Below, piece after piece: positions 52,661 through 61,082 of a stretch of DNA of 64,000 nucleotides. Where the stretch lies: contig JALHMW010000001.1 in assembly GCA_022843845.1 (NCBI GenBank), positions 186,001 to 250,000 of the forward strand, in the 5' to 3' direction. The position numbers were made by a program, and so were the translations under genes. The notes under the pieces are model-generated. The model worked only from the letters and a program-made list of their open reading frames with translations. It ran no database searches and had not been told where the DNA came from. How positions within the stretch are numbered: position 1 is the stretch's first letter; each line of letters starts with the position of its first letter. Origin of the DNA: Archangium sp. (GTDB lineage Bacteria > Myxococcota > Myxococcia > Myxococcales > Myxococcaceae).

Positions 52661-54058
52661 CTACTTCAACCGCTCGATGGCGTTCTTCGCCACGTTCGCT
52701 TCAGAGCCGTTCGGGTGTTCGTCGAGGTAGCGCTGGTAGAACTCGAGCGCCTTCGCCTTCTTGCCCTGCGCCTTGAGCACCTCGGCCATGCCCATGATCG
52801 CCGGCCCGTACTTGCTGTTGGCCTTCAGCGCCTGCTCGAACGACGCCTCGGCCTGGAGCATCTGACCCAGGTCGAAGAGCGCGAAGCCGCGGCCGACGAT
52901 CGGCTCCACGCGGTCGGGTTTCATGTCTGCCGCGCGGCCGTAGTAGTTGAGCGCCGCTGCGTACTTCTCAGCGTCGCGAAGTGCGTCACCACGCTCCATG
53001 TAGAAGTCGTACGACTTGCCTGGCGGAGGACCCGTCTGCGTCACGGCCTTCACGCCAGCATCGACGGGCGCCACCATCGTCGGAGCGCCTGCGTCGACTC
53101 CCGCGTCTGCCACGCCCGCATCGGCCGACCCGGCATCGGCGAGGGCCTCGAGCTCGCGCTGCGTCGCCGCCAGGGCCGCCGCCTCGGCTTCGGCCTTCAC
53201 GCGAGCGTTCATCGCTTCCTGCTCGGCCTTGATGCGCGCTTCTTCTTCCACCAGTCGCTGCGCCGCGAGCCGCTGCGCCTCGGCCTTCGCCTGCTGCTCG
53301 GGCTCGTAGAAGCCGAAGTAGTAACCGGCCCCACCGCCAACGAGCAGCCCGCCGAAGATCAACACCACCCACTTGAGCCCACCGCCGCGAACGGCCTTCT
53401 CGAGGTCCTTCTGGTCGACGGGCTCAGGCTGCGGGAGCGGGCGCGACCTCGGCTTCGGCTCAGGCAGCGGCGCCGAGAACGACGGGCCCTTCATCGTCTC
53501 CCGCATCGGGTCGGCCGGGGGAACGGACGGCGCGGGCGGCGGTGGAGGCTGCTGAGGCGGGAGCGAGAAGTTCGGCTCCTTCCACGTCTCGTGAATGCGC
53601 GCGCCGGGAGGAATCGACGGCGGTGACACGGCAGGCAGATCGACCTGACTCGCCCGCAGCGTCTCGTACGCACGGCCCTTGTTCGCGTCTTCGACCACCT
53701 GGAAGAAGCTCGCCAGCTCAGGAATGTCGCCGAGCCGCTTCCACGTCTCACCGGTCAGCGAGATCTCGTCGTCGCGCCCGACCTTGCGCTCGATGATCCA
53801 CTTCTGCAGCGTCGTGAGCTCTTTGCAGAGATACGTGTTCCCGTTCGGCTGCCGCACGCGCCACTCCCGATGCGCAGCGGTCGGCGGCAGTGGCGCTCCC
53901 AGCTGATCGTCACGGACTGGGAGCGTCATCACCAGCGACTTCCGCTTCACGCGAAAGACGTGCTGACACTCCGAGCACTTGACGGTCACGCCATCGTCGG
54001 TGACGCGAGCATCGTCGAGCTCGTATTCCGACTGACAGCGGGGACAGCGGACGTCCAT
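52661..54058 (-). CDS. Zinc-ribbon (MJ0042-type), TM and TPR protein
   Basis: A 465-residue protein. The N-terminal zinc ribbon has C5, C8, C28 and C31 (CPRCQSEYELDD, KCSECQHVF). A GYF-like segment (HREWRVRQPNGNTYLCKEL ... LTGETWKRLGDIPEL) follows at 65-130, then Pro-rich linkers, one TM (WVVLIFGGLLVGGGAGYYFG) near 250, a coiled coil, and TPR-like helices to the end. Its order resembles the GltJ-like gene at 58785, although without the PglI-C end. The zinc ribbon and TM suggest a cytoplasmic sensor or scaffold at the inner membrane. Function unknown. Confidence 0.8.
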   Translation of the reverse strand: MDVRCPRCQSEYELDDARVTDDGVTVKCSECQHVFRVKRKSLVMTLPVRDDQLGAPLPPTAAHREWRVRQPNGNTYLCKELTTLQKWIIERKVGRDDEISLTGETWKRLGDIPELASFFQVVEDANKGRAYETLRASQVDLPAVSPPSIPPGARIHETWKEPNFSLPPQQPPPPPAPSVPPADPMRETMKGPSFSAPLPEPKPRSRPLPQPEPVDQKDLEKAVRGGGLKWVVLIFGGLLVGGGAGYYFGFYEPEQQAKAEAQRLAAQRLVEEEARIKAEQEAMNARVKAEAEAAALAATQRELEALADAGSADAGVADAGVDAGAPTMVAPVDAGVKAVTQTGPPPGKSYDFYMERGDALRDAEKYAAALNYYGRAADMKPDRVEPIVGRGFALFDLGQMLQAEASFEQALKANSKYGPAIMGMAEVLKAQGKKAKALEFYQRYLDEHPNGSEANVAKNAIERLK

Positions 54059-54200
54059 GGGGCCTCGGACCGTAGATCAGGCCCCCTTCCACGGGAACGC
54101 AACAATCTGACTGCCCTGCCCGGAACGAGGACGGTCGAAAAATTGCCCCGCCGTCCCCCCTCCCTACACTCCGCAACATCTCGATCCAGAGGTGTTGGTG

Positions 54201-57200
54201 ATGACGACGGTGAAGCGACCGAAGGACAAGGCGTTGCTCTCGAAGCAGGACATCGTCGCGCGACGAAAGGCCCTGAAAGAAAAGAAGATGGGCGCTTCGC
54301 CCACGGGCAAGCGCGCCATCGTCGGCGTCTTCGTCCTCGCCGCGTCGGTGCTCTCGTTCCTCTCGATCGCGACGTTCGATCGCCTCGATCGGGTGGGCCC
54401 CGGCTTCCGCAACGCCATCGGCCCCGTCGGGCACGCCATCGGAGAAGCCTTCCGCGGCCTGCTCGGCATCGTGGCGCTGGTGGTGCCGATCGTCGGCTTC
54501 TACGCCGCCGGCGTCCTCTTCATCGGAGAGAAGGACCGCAAGCGCTGGCCGCAGCTGGTCTCGTTCGGCCTCTTCCTCGTCTCGGGCGCCATTCTCTCGC
54601 AGCTGCTCTTCAAGGAAGACGCGAGCTGGGCGCACGCTCCGGGCGGCCTCGTCGGGCGTGAGCTCGGTGGGCTGATGACGGCGCTGTTCTCGACCGTCGG
54701 CACCGTCGTGCTCGTCAGCGCCATCGCCGTGACCGCCGCCATCGTCGGCACGCAGTTCGCGTTCTTGCGCTTCTGCAGCTGGGCCTGGGCGAAGTCGCTG
54801 GTGCTCGCCGATCAGGCCAAGGCCTGGGCGCTCACGTTCTGGGCGCAGCAGCAGCAACGCCTCGAGCAGCGCAAGCTCGACGCCGAGAAGGAGCAGGCCG
54901 AAGAAGACGCCTTCCTCGCGACGCTCGACGACGAAGACGCCGAGCTGGCAGAGCTCGAAGCGGCCGCTGCTGACGCCGAAGCCGCCGTCGAAGAGGCCGA
55001 CCGCCTGCAGAAGAACCAGGAAGAGGCCCGCGCCCGCGCCATCACCGAGAAGGAGAAGCTGCGCCTCGAGCGTGAGCGCCTCGCCATCGAACGGGAGGCC
55101 GCCCGCCTCGCGAAAGACGCGCTCAAGTCGGTCCGCCAGACGCAGAAGGACCAGCGCGCGCAGTCGGTCGCGGCCATCACGCCGGGCCTGCTCGACGAAG
55201 CCCGCACCGCGGCGCCGCCTCCGCAGCCTGCGCAGACGACTCCGCCCACCAACGGTGACCCGGCCTGGGCGATGTCGTTCTTCCAGCCACAGCCCCCGCC
55301 TCCGCCACCGCAGTCGATGCCGCCGGCGCCCAACGTGCCGTCGCAGCCGCCCGTCGCCGTCGCTCCGCCCAGGCGCGTGCCGAACATCGTCGAGGCGTTG
55401 CCGCAGCCCGTGGCGTCGCACTCGCTGCCGCCCGAGCCCGTCGACTCCGCGATGTTCATCAACGAGTCGGCCGCCGCGAACATCTCCAGGCCGCCGATGC
55501 CGGCCGTCGAAGGTGCCGGAGTCCTCGCGCCCGCCGCCGCCGGAGCCCTGTCCATCGGCGCGCAGACCTCGGCGCTCGCCGCCATGGCGCCCCACGCGCT
55601 CGCCAAGACGCCGCTCATCGTCGAGCCCAAGGCGCCGCCGAAGCCCACGAAGGTCGACAAGAAGCAGTTCGAGTTCAGCGCGGGCCGCACCGGCTTCGAT
55701 CTGCCGCCCCTCGACATGCTCGACATGAAGAAGAACGAGAAGAAGGTGCTCGACAAGGACGCCTTCCTCGTGACCGCCGAGCGCCTCACCTCGAAGCTGC
55801 GCGACTTCGGCATCGACGGAGAGGTCGTCGAGATTCGCCCCGGCCCCGTCGTCACCATGTACGAGTTCAAGCCGGCGCCTGGCGTGAAGATCAGCCGCAT
55901 CGCCTCGCTGTCGGACGATCTCGCGATGGCGATGGAGGCCATGCGCGTTCGCATCGTCGCTCCGATTCCCGGCAAGGGCGTCGTCGGCATCGAAGTGCCG
56001 AACAAGGAACGCGAGATGGTCTTCCTCAAGGAGATCGGCGAGCAGGACGCGTTTCAGAAGTCGCAGTCGCGCCTCACCATGTGCCTGGGCAAGGACATCG
56101 AGGGCATGCCGTACATCCTCGATCTCGCCAAGGCGCCCCACCTGCTGATGGCCGGCACCACCGGCTCGGGCAAGTCGGTCGCGGTGAACGCGATGATCAT
56201 GTCGATCCTGCTCAAGTCGACGCCCGAAGAAGTGCGCTTCATCATGGTCGACCCGAAGATGCTGGAGCTCTCGATCTACGAGGGCATTCCGCACCTGCTC
56301 CTGCCGGTCGTGACCGATCCGCGGAAGGCGGCGGTCGCGCTCCAGTGGGCCGTCGACGAGATGACGCGGCGCTACAAGCTGCTGTCCGAGGCCGGCGTGC
56401 GCAACATCACCGGCTACAACACGCTGGTCGAGACGGAGCAGAAGAAGAAGGCCGCCGCGAAGTCGACCGTCGAGGCGAAGCCCACCGTCATCAAGCCGAA
56501 GGCCGAAGCCCCGAAACCGCCGACGGTCATCGCAGAAGCGGCGGCAGCGCCTGCTGAGGTGAAGGCCGAGGCCCCGCCGCTCATCGCCCCCGTCGTCGAA
56601 GCGAAGAAGAAGAAGCGCAAGCTGCTCATCGTCGACGTCGCCGAAGGTCAGGAATCGCCGTCCGCCGAGACTGCCGCGCCCGTCGACGAGGCCTCGCCCT
56701 CCCACGAGATGGGCGTGGCCGTGCCCACCGATGCGGCTGAAGAGATCCGCGAGGCCGTCGCGCCCGACCTCGAGAAGGCGATCGAAGCGCTCGCCACCGA
56801 GGCCGAGATTCGCGTCGAAGAGCCCGCGGTGTCCGACGAGGCGCCTTCGGAGCAGGAGGCCGCTGCCCTGGCCGAAGCCGCCGCTGCCGAGCACACCGCC
56901 GAGGCCGCCGCCGACGAGCGCCAGAAGCTGCCGTACATCGTCGTCATCATCGACGAGCTCGCCGACCTCATGATGGTCGCCTCGAAAGAGGTCGAGACGT
57001 CGATCGCCCGCCTCGCCCAGATGGCGCGCGCTGCCGGCATTCACCTGATGGTGGCCACGCAGCGCCCGTCGACCGACGTCGTCACCGGCATCATCAAGGC
57101 GAACTTCCCGACCCGCATCACCTTCATGCTCCGCAGCAAGCCCGACTCGATGACCATCATCGGCACCGTCGGTGCGGAGGCGCTGCTGGGCATGGGCGAC

Positions 57201-57602
57201 ATGCTCATCATGCCGCCGACCAGCGCTCACCTGCAGCGCGTGCACGGCTGCTTCGTGTCCGAGGTCGAGATCAAGAAGGTGGTCGACCACCTCAAGGCCC
57301 AGGGCAAGCCCGTCTACGACGAGTCGATCCTCAAGCCGCGCGAAGACGAAAACGAGGGCGGCGAAGAGGCCGAAGACGAGCTGTCAGACGAGCTCTACGA
57401 TCAGGCCATCGCCATCGTCAGCGAGATGAAGAACGTCAGCATCTCGATGCTCCAGCGAAAGATGCGCATCGGCTACAACCGCGCGGCGCGCATGATCGAA
57501 CGCATGGAGCGCGACGGCGTGGTGGGCCATGCCGACGGCGCCAAGCCTCGCGAGGTGCTCGTGCGCAGCCTCGGCGAGATGCCCGGCACCGGCGCGATGT
57601 GA
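54201..57602 (+). CDS. ftsK: FtsK/SpoIIIE-type DNA translocase with an insertion in the motor
   Basis: A 1133-residue protein. ATG 54201 has AGAGG 8 bases upstream. Four TMs at about 30-190 anchor it in the membrane at the septum. A Glu/Ala-rich coiled linker and a Pro-rich segment follow. The motor has Walker A GTTGSGKS (K658) and Walker B VVIIDELADLMM (from about residue 912). Between GYN (~740) and the Walker B strand are about 168 residues, mostly Ala, Glu and Lys, where E. coli FtsK has about 40. The end is a winged-helix gamma domain (ISMLQRKMRIGYNRAARMIERME), which reads KOPS-like sites. It moves chromosome termini for dimer resolution. Confidence 0.95.
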   Translation: MTTVKRPKDKALLSKQDIVARRKALKEKKMGASPTGKRAIVGVFVLAASVLSFLSIATFDRLDRVGPGFRNAIGPVGHAIGEAFRGLLGIVALVVPIVGFYAAGVLFIGEKDRKRWPQLVSFGLFLVSGAILSQLLFKEDASWAHAPGGLVGRELGGLMTALFSTVGTVVLVSAIAVTAAIVGTQFAFLRFCSWAWAKSLVLADQAKAWALTFWAQQQQRLEQRKLDAEKEQAEEDAFLATLDDEDAELAELEAAAADAEAAVEEADRLQKNQEEARARAITEKEKLRLERERLAIEREAARLAKDALKSVRQTQKDQRAQSVAAITPGLLDEARTAAPPPQPAQTTPPTNGDPAWAMSFFQPQPPPPPPQSMPPAPNVPSQPPVAVAPPRRVPNIVEALPQPVASHSLPPEPVDSAMFINESAAANISRPPMPAVEGAGVLAPAAAGALSIGAQTSALAAMAPHALAKTPLIVEPKAPPKPTKVDKKQFEFSAGRTGFDLPPLDMLDMKKNEKKVLDKDAFLVTAERLTSKLRDFGIDGEVVEIRPGPVVTMYEFKPAPGVKISRIASLSDDLAMAMEAMRVRIVAPIPGKGVVGIEVPNKEREMVFLKEIGEQDAFQKSQSRLTMCLGKDIEGMPYILDLAKAPHLLMAGTTGSGKSVAVNAMIMSILLKSTPEEVRFIMVDPKMLELSIYEGIPHLLLPVVTDPRKAAVALQWAVDEMTRRYKLLSEAGVRNITGYNTLVETEQKKKAAAKSTVEAKPTVIKPKAEAPKPPTVIAEAAAAPAEVKAEAPPLIAPVVEAKKKKRKLLIVDVAEGQESPSAETAAPVDEASPSHEMGVAVPTDAAEEIREAVAPDLEKAIEALATEAEIRVEEPAVSDEAPSEQEAAALAEAAAAEHTAEAAADERQKLPYIVVIIDELADLMMVASKEVETSIARLAQMARAAGIHLMVATQRPSTDVVTGIIKANFPTRITFMLRSKPDSMTIIGTVGAEALLGMGDMLIMPPTSAHLQRVHGCFVSEVEIKKVVDHLKAQGKPVYDESILKPREDENEGGEEAEDELSDELYDQAIAIVSEMKNVSISMLQRKMRIGYNRAARMIERMERDGVVGHADGAKPREVLVRSLGEMPGTGAM

Positions 57603-57606
57603 GACG

Positions 57607-57616
57607 AAGAAAAAAC
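57607..57616 (-). terminator. Intrinsic-type T-run after rnpB
   Basis: On the minus strand the rnpB closing stem (ending at 57617) is followed by G then six T (57615-57610). With the P1 helix as the stem this would end rnpB, 5 bases from the convergent ftsK stop. Confidence 0.65.
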
Positions 57617-58010
57617 GCTGGAGCAGCCCTGTAAGCCGGGTTTTGTGCGCCCCGGTTTCCCGAGGCCGGCGAACATTCGTCTAGGAGCGCCGTTGCCGAC
57701 GCCCTCAACAGCAAGCAACCCGGAAGCCTCGGACGGGCCGCCCGTGTCACCCCTTGCGGAGTGACGCTTCCCTATTGGCTCTTGCACCAGGTGGGGTTTG
57801 CCGTGCCGCGGCTGTCACCAGTCGCGCGGTGCGCTCTTACCGCACCGTTTCACCCTTCCCCGCCCTTGCGAGTGGGAGGTCTGTTTTCTGTGGCACTTTC
57901 CTGCGGCTTGCGCCGACTGGCCGTTAGCCAGCACCCTGCCCTTCGGTGCCCGGACTTTCCTCCCGCCACCCCGTCCTGCAATGGCCGGCGTTCACCCGGG
58001 CTGCTCCAGC
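57617..58010 (-). ncRNA. rnpB: RNase P RNA (type A)
   Basis: About 394 bases. The ends pair as a perfect 13-bp P1 helix (GCTGGAGCAGCCC at 58010-57998 and its complement at 57629-57617, both on the minus strand). The 3' part carries the universal ACAAAACCCGGCTTAC, as in type A RNase P RNA, and the P4-type strand GAGGAAAGTCCGGGCACC-like sequence lies near the 5' side. It is the catalytic RNA that processes tRNA 5' ends. It converges on ftsK. Its promoter should lie at 58011-58080. Confidence 0.95.
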
Positions 58011-58050
58011 GCGATCGCTGGTAGCACCCCTGACGGCCGGAATCTGCACA

Positions 58051-58141
58051 CGTGACGTGTCACGCGCGCGTTTCAGGCGTGGTTTGACGTCAGAGACCTG
58101 CCGCGTCTCTGACACACGTGTCAGCGACGACTCCCGTCGTC
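58051..58141. promoter_or_regulatory. Cluster of four palindromes in the rnpB upstream region
   Basis: CGTGAC GT GTCACG (58051-58064); TCAGAGAC with GTCTCTGA across a 7-base loop (58090-58112); CTGACAC AC GTGTCAG (58109-58124); GACGAC TCCC GTCGTC (58126-58141). The second and third share four bases and cannot both form, so they could act as alternative hairpins or protein sites. The rest of the 58011-58393 gap holds the rnpB promoter, the sigma-54-like element and a 44-codon ORF. Confidence 0.45.
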
Positions 58142-58188
58142 CGTCAAAATGACGCTGGAAATCCGCGAGATGGTTCAGTCGTTCAAAC

Positions 58189-58203
58189 TGGCAAGGCTGT
58201 TGC
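58189..58203 (+). promoter_or_regulatory. Sigma-54-like -24/-12 element
   Basis: TGGCAAGGCTGTTGC: GG at 58190-58191 and GC at 58202-58203 are exactly 10 bases apart, as required, within a TGGCA...TTGC frame. It points toward the small ORF at 58239. No enhancer-binding site was identified. Confidence 0.45.
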
Positions 58204-58238
58204 TCATGGACAGCAGGCAGCCAGCACCCTGAGGGCCT

Positions 58239-58373
58239 ATGACCACGCCACACACCGCCAAGCCGACCCACCAGAGCCGAAAGAAGCCACGGGTCATCAA
58301 GACGTTGAGCGCGGCCGTGTGGGCGCAGGTCACCGCCGCGATTCGCCAGCTCGCCGGGCCAACCGCCCACTGA
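58239..58373 (+). CDS. Putative 44-residue basic protein
   Basis: An ORF too short for usual gene calling, read by hand. It begins ATG at 58239, with GAGGG (58231-58235) 3 bases upstream and a sigma-54-like element about 36 bases before. The protein is basic at the start (KPTHQSRKKPRVIKTL) and then amphipathic-helical (SAAVWAQVTAAIRQLAG). About 39 of 44 codons end in G or C, like the flanking real genes. The next gene is convergent, 20 bases on. No family known. The ribosome-binding site is close to the ATG, so translation is uncertain. Confidence 0.4.
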   Translation: MTTPHTAKPTHQSRKKPRVIKTLSAAVWAQVTAAIRQLAGPTAH

Positions 58374-58393
58374 GCGCGGTTGACGCAGGGAAC

Positions 58394-58660
58394 TCAGTCT
58401 TCGTCGGCGGCGATCTCTTCGTCAGCCTCGACTTCATCTTCATCGTCCGCGACCACCTCAGCCCCTTCGACCGCCTCGACGGGCTCGATGATCTTCGGAG
58501 CCGCCGACAAGCGGCTGCGACGACCCTCTGACTTGGTCACCGTGGCCTCCCTCTGGTCTGCCCCGCACTTGGGGCAGATCGGGTCGGGCTTCTTCATGTC
58601 GTAGAACTTCGTGGTGCACTTGAAGCAGAGAAACTTGGTACCGAAGTCTTTCGCGGGCAT
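58394..58660 (-). CDS. TIGR02300-type (FYDLN acid-rich) protein
   Basis: An 88-residue protein. ATG 58660 is used (a further ATG at 58681 is possible). The start is zinc-ribbon-like (FLCFKCTTKFYDMKKPDPICPKCGAD) with the FYD(L/M)xK motif that names the family, and the C-terminus is very acidic (DDEDEVEADEEIAADED). The four Cys could bind zinc. Function of the family is unknown. Divergent from the GltJ-like gene, 124 bases between starts. Confidence 0.85.
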   Translation of the reverse strand: MPAKDFGTKFLCFKCTTKFYDMKKPDPICPKCGADQREATVTKSEGRRSRLSAAPKIIEPVEAVEGAEVVADDEDEVEADEEIAADED

Positions 58661-58784
58661 GGCTGGGCACAACCCCCTCATCAGGAACCTGAAAACGAGT
58701 CGGGCTGCCTAGTGTCGCTGCGATTCCAAGTCAACGATGGCCGCGTTAGGCTATTCGTCGTTACACTCAAGGGCCGGTTTCTCC

Positions 58785-60500
58785 GTGAACGTCTCCTGCA
58801 CCAACTGCGGTAAGCGCTACGTCCTCTCCGACGACAAGGTCGCGGGGAAGGCGTCTGTCAAAATCCGCTGCAAGCAGTGCCAGAGCCTCATCTCGATTGA
58901 CGTGGCGCAGGCCTCCAGCGGCGGCGGTCAGGTCAGCGCGTCGAACTCCATGCCTGCGTCACGTGGCAGCGGAGCCCTCGCGATGGCAGCGGTGCAGCAG
59001 CCGGCCCGGAGCCCGTGGGAAGACGAAGCCACCAAGGCGATGCCGGCGCTCGATATGACGACCCAGTGGCACGCCATGATCGGCGGTGTGCAGCAGGGTC
59101 CGTTCGACGTGAAGGCGTTGATGGGCAAGGTCGCGGCCGGCGAGGTGACGCTGCGCACCTACCTCTGGAAGGCCGGCATGGGCGACTGGAAGCGCGCCGC
59201 CGACGTCGCCGAGGTCAGCGCCATCTTCGCAGGCTCCGGTGGCGCTCCGTCCTCCAGCCCGTCGCAAGCCAACAAGCCCATCACCCGCAGCGTGCAGCCG
59301 GTCGCGCGCCAGGACGTCGCGGTCGCCAACGAGATGCCGTCGCCCGAGGTGACGCGCCCGCGCGGTGGCAACGTCGCCGACCCGCTCCCTGCGCAGAATC
59401 AGCTCGCTGGAGTCTCGAGCCGCCAGTCTGGCGCGTTCAAGATGGAGCCCACGCCAGCACCAGCGCCTGTAACGAAGTCGGGAGCGTTCAAGGCGCCGCT
59501 GCCTGAAGTCGCGACCGAGCCCACCCGGCCCTCGCAGTCCGAGCAGCCCCTCAACGATCTGTTCGGCGATCTGTCGAACTCGAACCTCGAGCGCGTGCCC
59601 AGCGGCGTCAGCGGCGTCCACGAGACGCCTTCGCAGCAGTCGGGACAGTCGACGTCGGGGCAGTCCGACATCGATCCCTTCGCGGCGCTGGGTGAGGTCA
59701 GCGACAAAGAGCTCCCTCCGCCCGGTGAGGCCACCAAGTTCTTCATCGCGCAGGCGGGCGTCAACAAGCGCAACCCGCCCTGGAAGATCGCCCTCTTCGC
59801 CTTCAGCATCGTCGCGCTGCCGACCGCGGTGCTCTACCTCCTGTCGACGTTCAACGTGGTGCAGCTGCCCAAGGTGACGCGCACCAACGAGAACGGAGAA
59901 GAGGTGCAGGAGAGCTTCTTCTCGAGCGAAGGTGTCGGCGGCCTCAAGGATCTGCTGACCGGCGACGCCAAGAAGCGGAAAGAAGAAGCCGAACGTCGAG
60001 AGCGTGAGCGGGTTGCTGCTGCAGCCGCTGCCGCGAAGGCGCGCGCCCTGGCGATGAACTCGGCTGGAGGCGCCGGCGTCGAGCACGACCCCGTCAAGCC
60101 GCCCACCAACCCTGGCCTCGCGAACGACTTTGCGCTCCTGGACGACCCCAACAAGAAGAACCGGGGCCCCAAAGATCGCGACAACAACCCCAACGCCATC
60201 GCGAGCGCGGGCCTGAAAGACGAGGTCGCCGCGAAGGTCGTCTCGGACAACATCAAGACCTTCAACCTCTGCATCGAAGAGGCGCTGCGCCGCAACCCGA
60301 ACCTGAAGGTGGGCGCCATCACGGTGAAGCTGACCGTCGGCCAGTCGGGAGCCGTCACCGCCGCGACCATCGATCCTGCCCAGCACCAGAACTCCGACTG
60401 GGGCGGGTGCATGATCAAGGCAGCCAAACGCATCGTCTTCCCGGGCTCCGACGGTGAGACGGAAGTGCAGGTTCCGCTCAAGCTCGGCGTGTCGATGTAG
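58785..60500 (+). CDS. GltJ/AgmX-like protein: zinc ribbon, GYF domain, TM, AgmX/PglI C-terminal domain
   Basis: A 571-residue protein. GTG 58785 is chosen because it puts the zinc ribbon at the start (C5, C8, C29, C32: SCTNCGKRY, RCKQCQS); AAGGG lies about 11 bases upstream. A GYF-like domain follows at about 85-145 (WHAMIGGVQQGPFDVKAL, WKAGMGDWKRAADVAEVSAIF), then a Pro/Ser-rich linker, a TM near 330 (WKIALFAFSIVALPTAVLYLL), a coiled region, and the AgmX/PglI domain (residues ~465-570, NLKVGAITVKLTVGQSGAV, KRIVFPGSDGETEVQVPLKL), related to TonB C-termini. In Myxococcus xanthus GltJ this order links the gliding motor to MglA. It lies 49 bases ahead of the BMC genes. Confidence 0.85.
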   Translation: MNVSCTNCGKRYVLSDDKVAGKASVKIRCKQCQSLISIDVAQASSGGGQVSASNSMPASRGSGALAMAAVQQPARSPWEDEATKAMPALDMTTQWHAMIGGVQQGPFDVKALMGKVAAGEVTLRTYLWKAGMGDWKRAADVAEVSAIFAGSGGAPSSSPSQANKPITRSVQPVARQDVAVANEMPSPEVTRPRGGNVADPLPAQNQLAGVSSRQSGAFKMEPTPAPAPVTKSGAFKAPLPEVATEPTRPSQSEQPLNDLFGDLSNSNLERVPSGVSGVHETPSQQSGQSTSGQSDIDPFAALGEVSDKELPPPGEATKFFIAQAGVNKRNPPWKIALFAFSIVALPTAVLYLLSTFNVVQLPKVTRTNENGEEVQESFFSSEGVGGLKDLLTGDAKKRKEEAERRERERVAAAAAAAKARALAMNSAGGAGVEHDPVKPPTNPGLANDFALLDDPNKKNRGPKDRDNNPNAIASAGLKDEVAAKVVSDNIKTFNLCIEEALRRNPNLKVGAITVKLTVGQSGAVTAATIDPAQHQNSDWGGCMIKAAKRIVFPGSDGETEVQVPLKLGVSM

Positions 60501-60549
60501 CGCGAAGCGGTTGCATCACGGGGCCGCACGTTCCACAGTCCGCCGCCGC

Positions 60550-60813
60550 ATGCACCTCGGTGTCGTCATCGGAACGGTCGTCTGCTCCAAGAGGGTCGCT
60601 GGCCTCGAGGGCGCCCGCTTTCTCGTCGTTCAGCCCGTCACGCACACGAAGAAGCCGTATGGCCCGGCCGAGGTCGCGGTCGATCGCGTGTCGGCGAGCC
60701 CGGGCTCCCTGGTGATGTTGGAAGGCAGCCGCGAAGCCGCGCTGGCGTGCGACCCGTGGTTCGTGCCCGTCGACAGCGCGATCGTCGGCCTGGTCGACGA
60801 GGTGGACACGTGA
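60550..60813 (+). CDS. BMC vertex protein (EutN/CcmL family), copy 1
   Basis: An 87-residue pentamer-forming shell protein. LGVVIGTVVCSKRVAGLEGARFLVVQPV is the EutN/CcmL start, VDRVSASPGSLVMLEGSREA the central loop, and DSAIVGLVDEVD the closing strand. Pentamers cap the vertices of bacterial microcompartments. It overlaps the next gene (GTGA). No BMC-H hexamer gene is in the window. Confidence 0.9.
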   Translation: MHLGVVIGTVVCSKRVAGLEGARFLVVQPVTHTKKPYGPAEVAVDRVSASPGSLVMLEGSREAALACDPWFVPVDSAIVGLVDEVDT

Positions 60814-61082
60814 ACCTCTGCCGCGTGCTCGGAACCGTGGTGTGCACCGAGAAGCTCCCCGTCTTCACCGGCCGCAAGCTGCTCGTCGTGCAGCCCGTCG
60901 ACGAGGCGCTCAAAGAGATCGGCACCTCGTACGTCGCGATGGACAACACGTCGTCTGCTGGAAAAGGCGACCTCGTGCTGGTGCTGGGTGAAGGCAGCGG
61001 CGTTCGACAGATCCTCGAGGACAAGACGGCCGCAGTGCGTCACCTCATCGTGGGCGTCGTCGACCAGGTGAGCGTCGGCTGA
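60810..61082 (+). CDS. BMC vertex protein (EutN/CcmL family), copy 2
   Basis: A 90-residue protein of the same family as its neighbour but clearly diverged: LCRVLGTVVCTEKLPVFTGRKLLVVQPV, AGKGDLVLVLGEGSGVRQI, VRHLIVGVVDQV. GTG 60810 overlaps the previous stop (GTGA); its stop overlaps the next start (TGATG). The pair resembles the two adjacent vertex genes of Haliangium ochraceum that lie outside its main microcompartment locus. Confidence 0.9.
   Translation: MNLCRVLGTVVCTEKLPVFTGRKLLVVQPVDEALKEIGTSYVAMDNTSSAGKGDLVLVLGEGSGVRQILEDKTAAVRHLIVGVVDQVSVG

Noticed and set aside
53910..57290. 1126-codon minus-strand ORF over ftsK
   Set aside because: High-GC antisense open frame with skewed His/Arg/Asp composition; ftsK on the plus strand has complete motifs.
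57761..58370. Several ORFs in and just beyond rnpB, on both strands
   Set aside because: They run through a structured RNA gene with conserved ends and P1 pairing.
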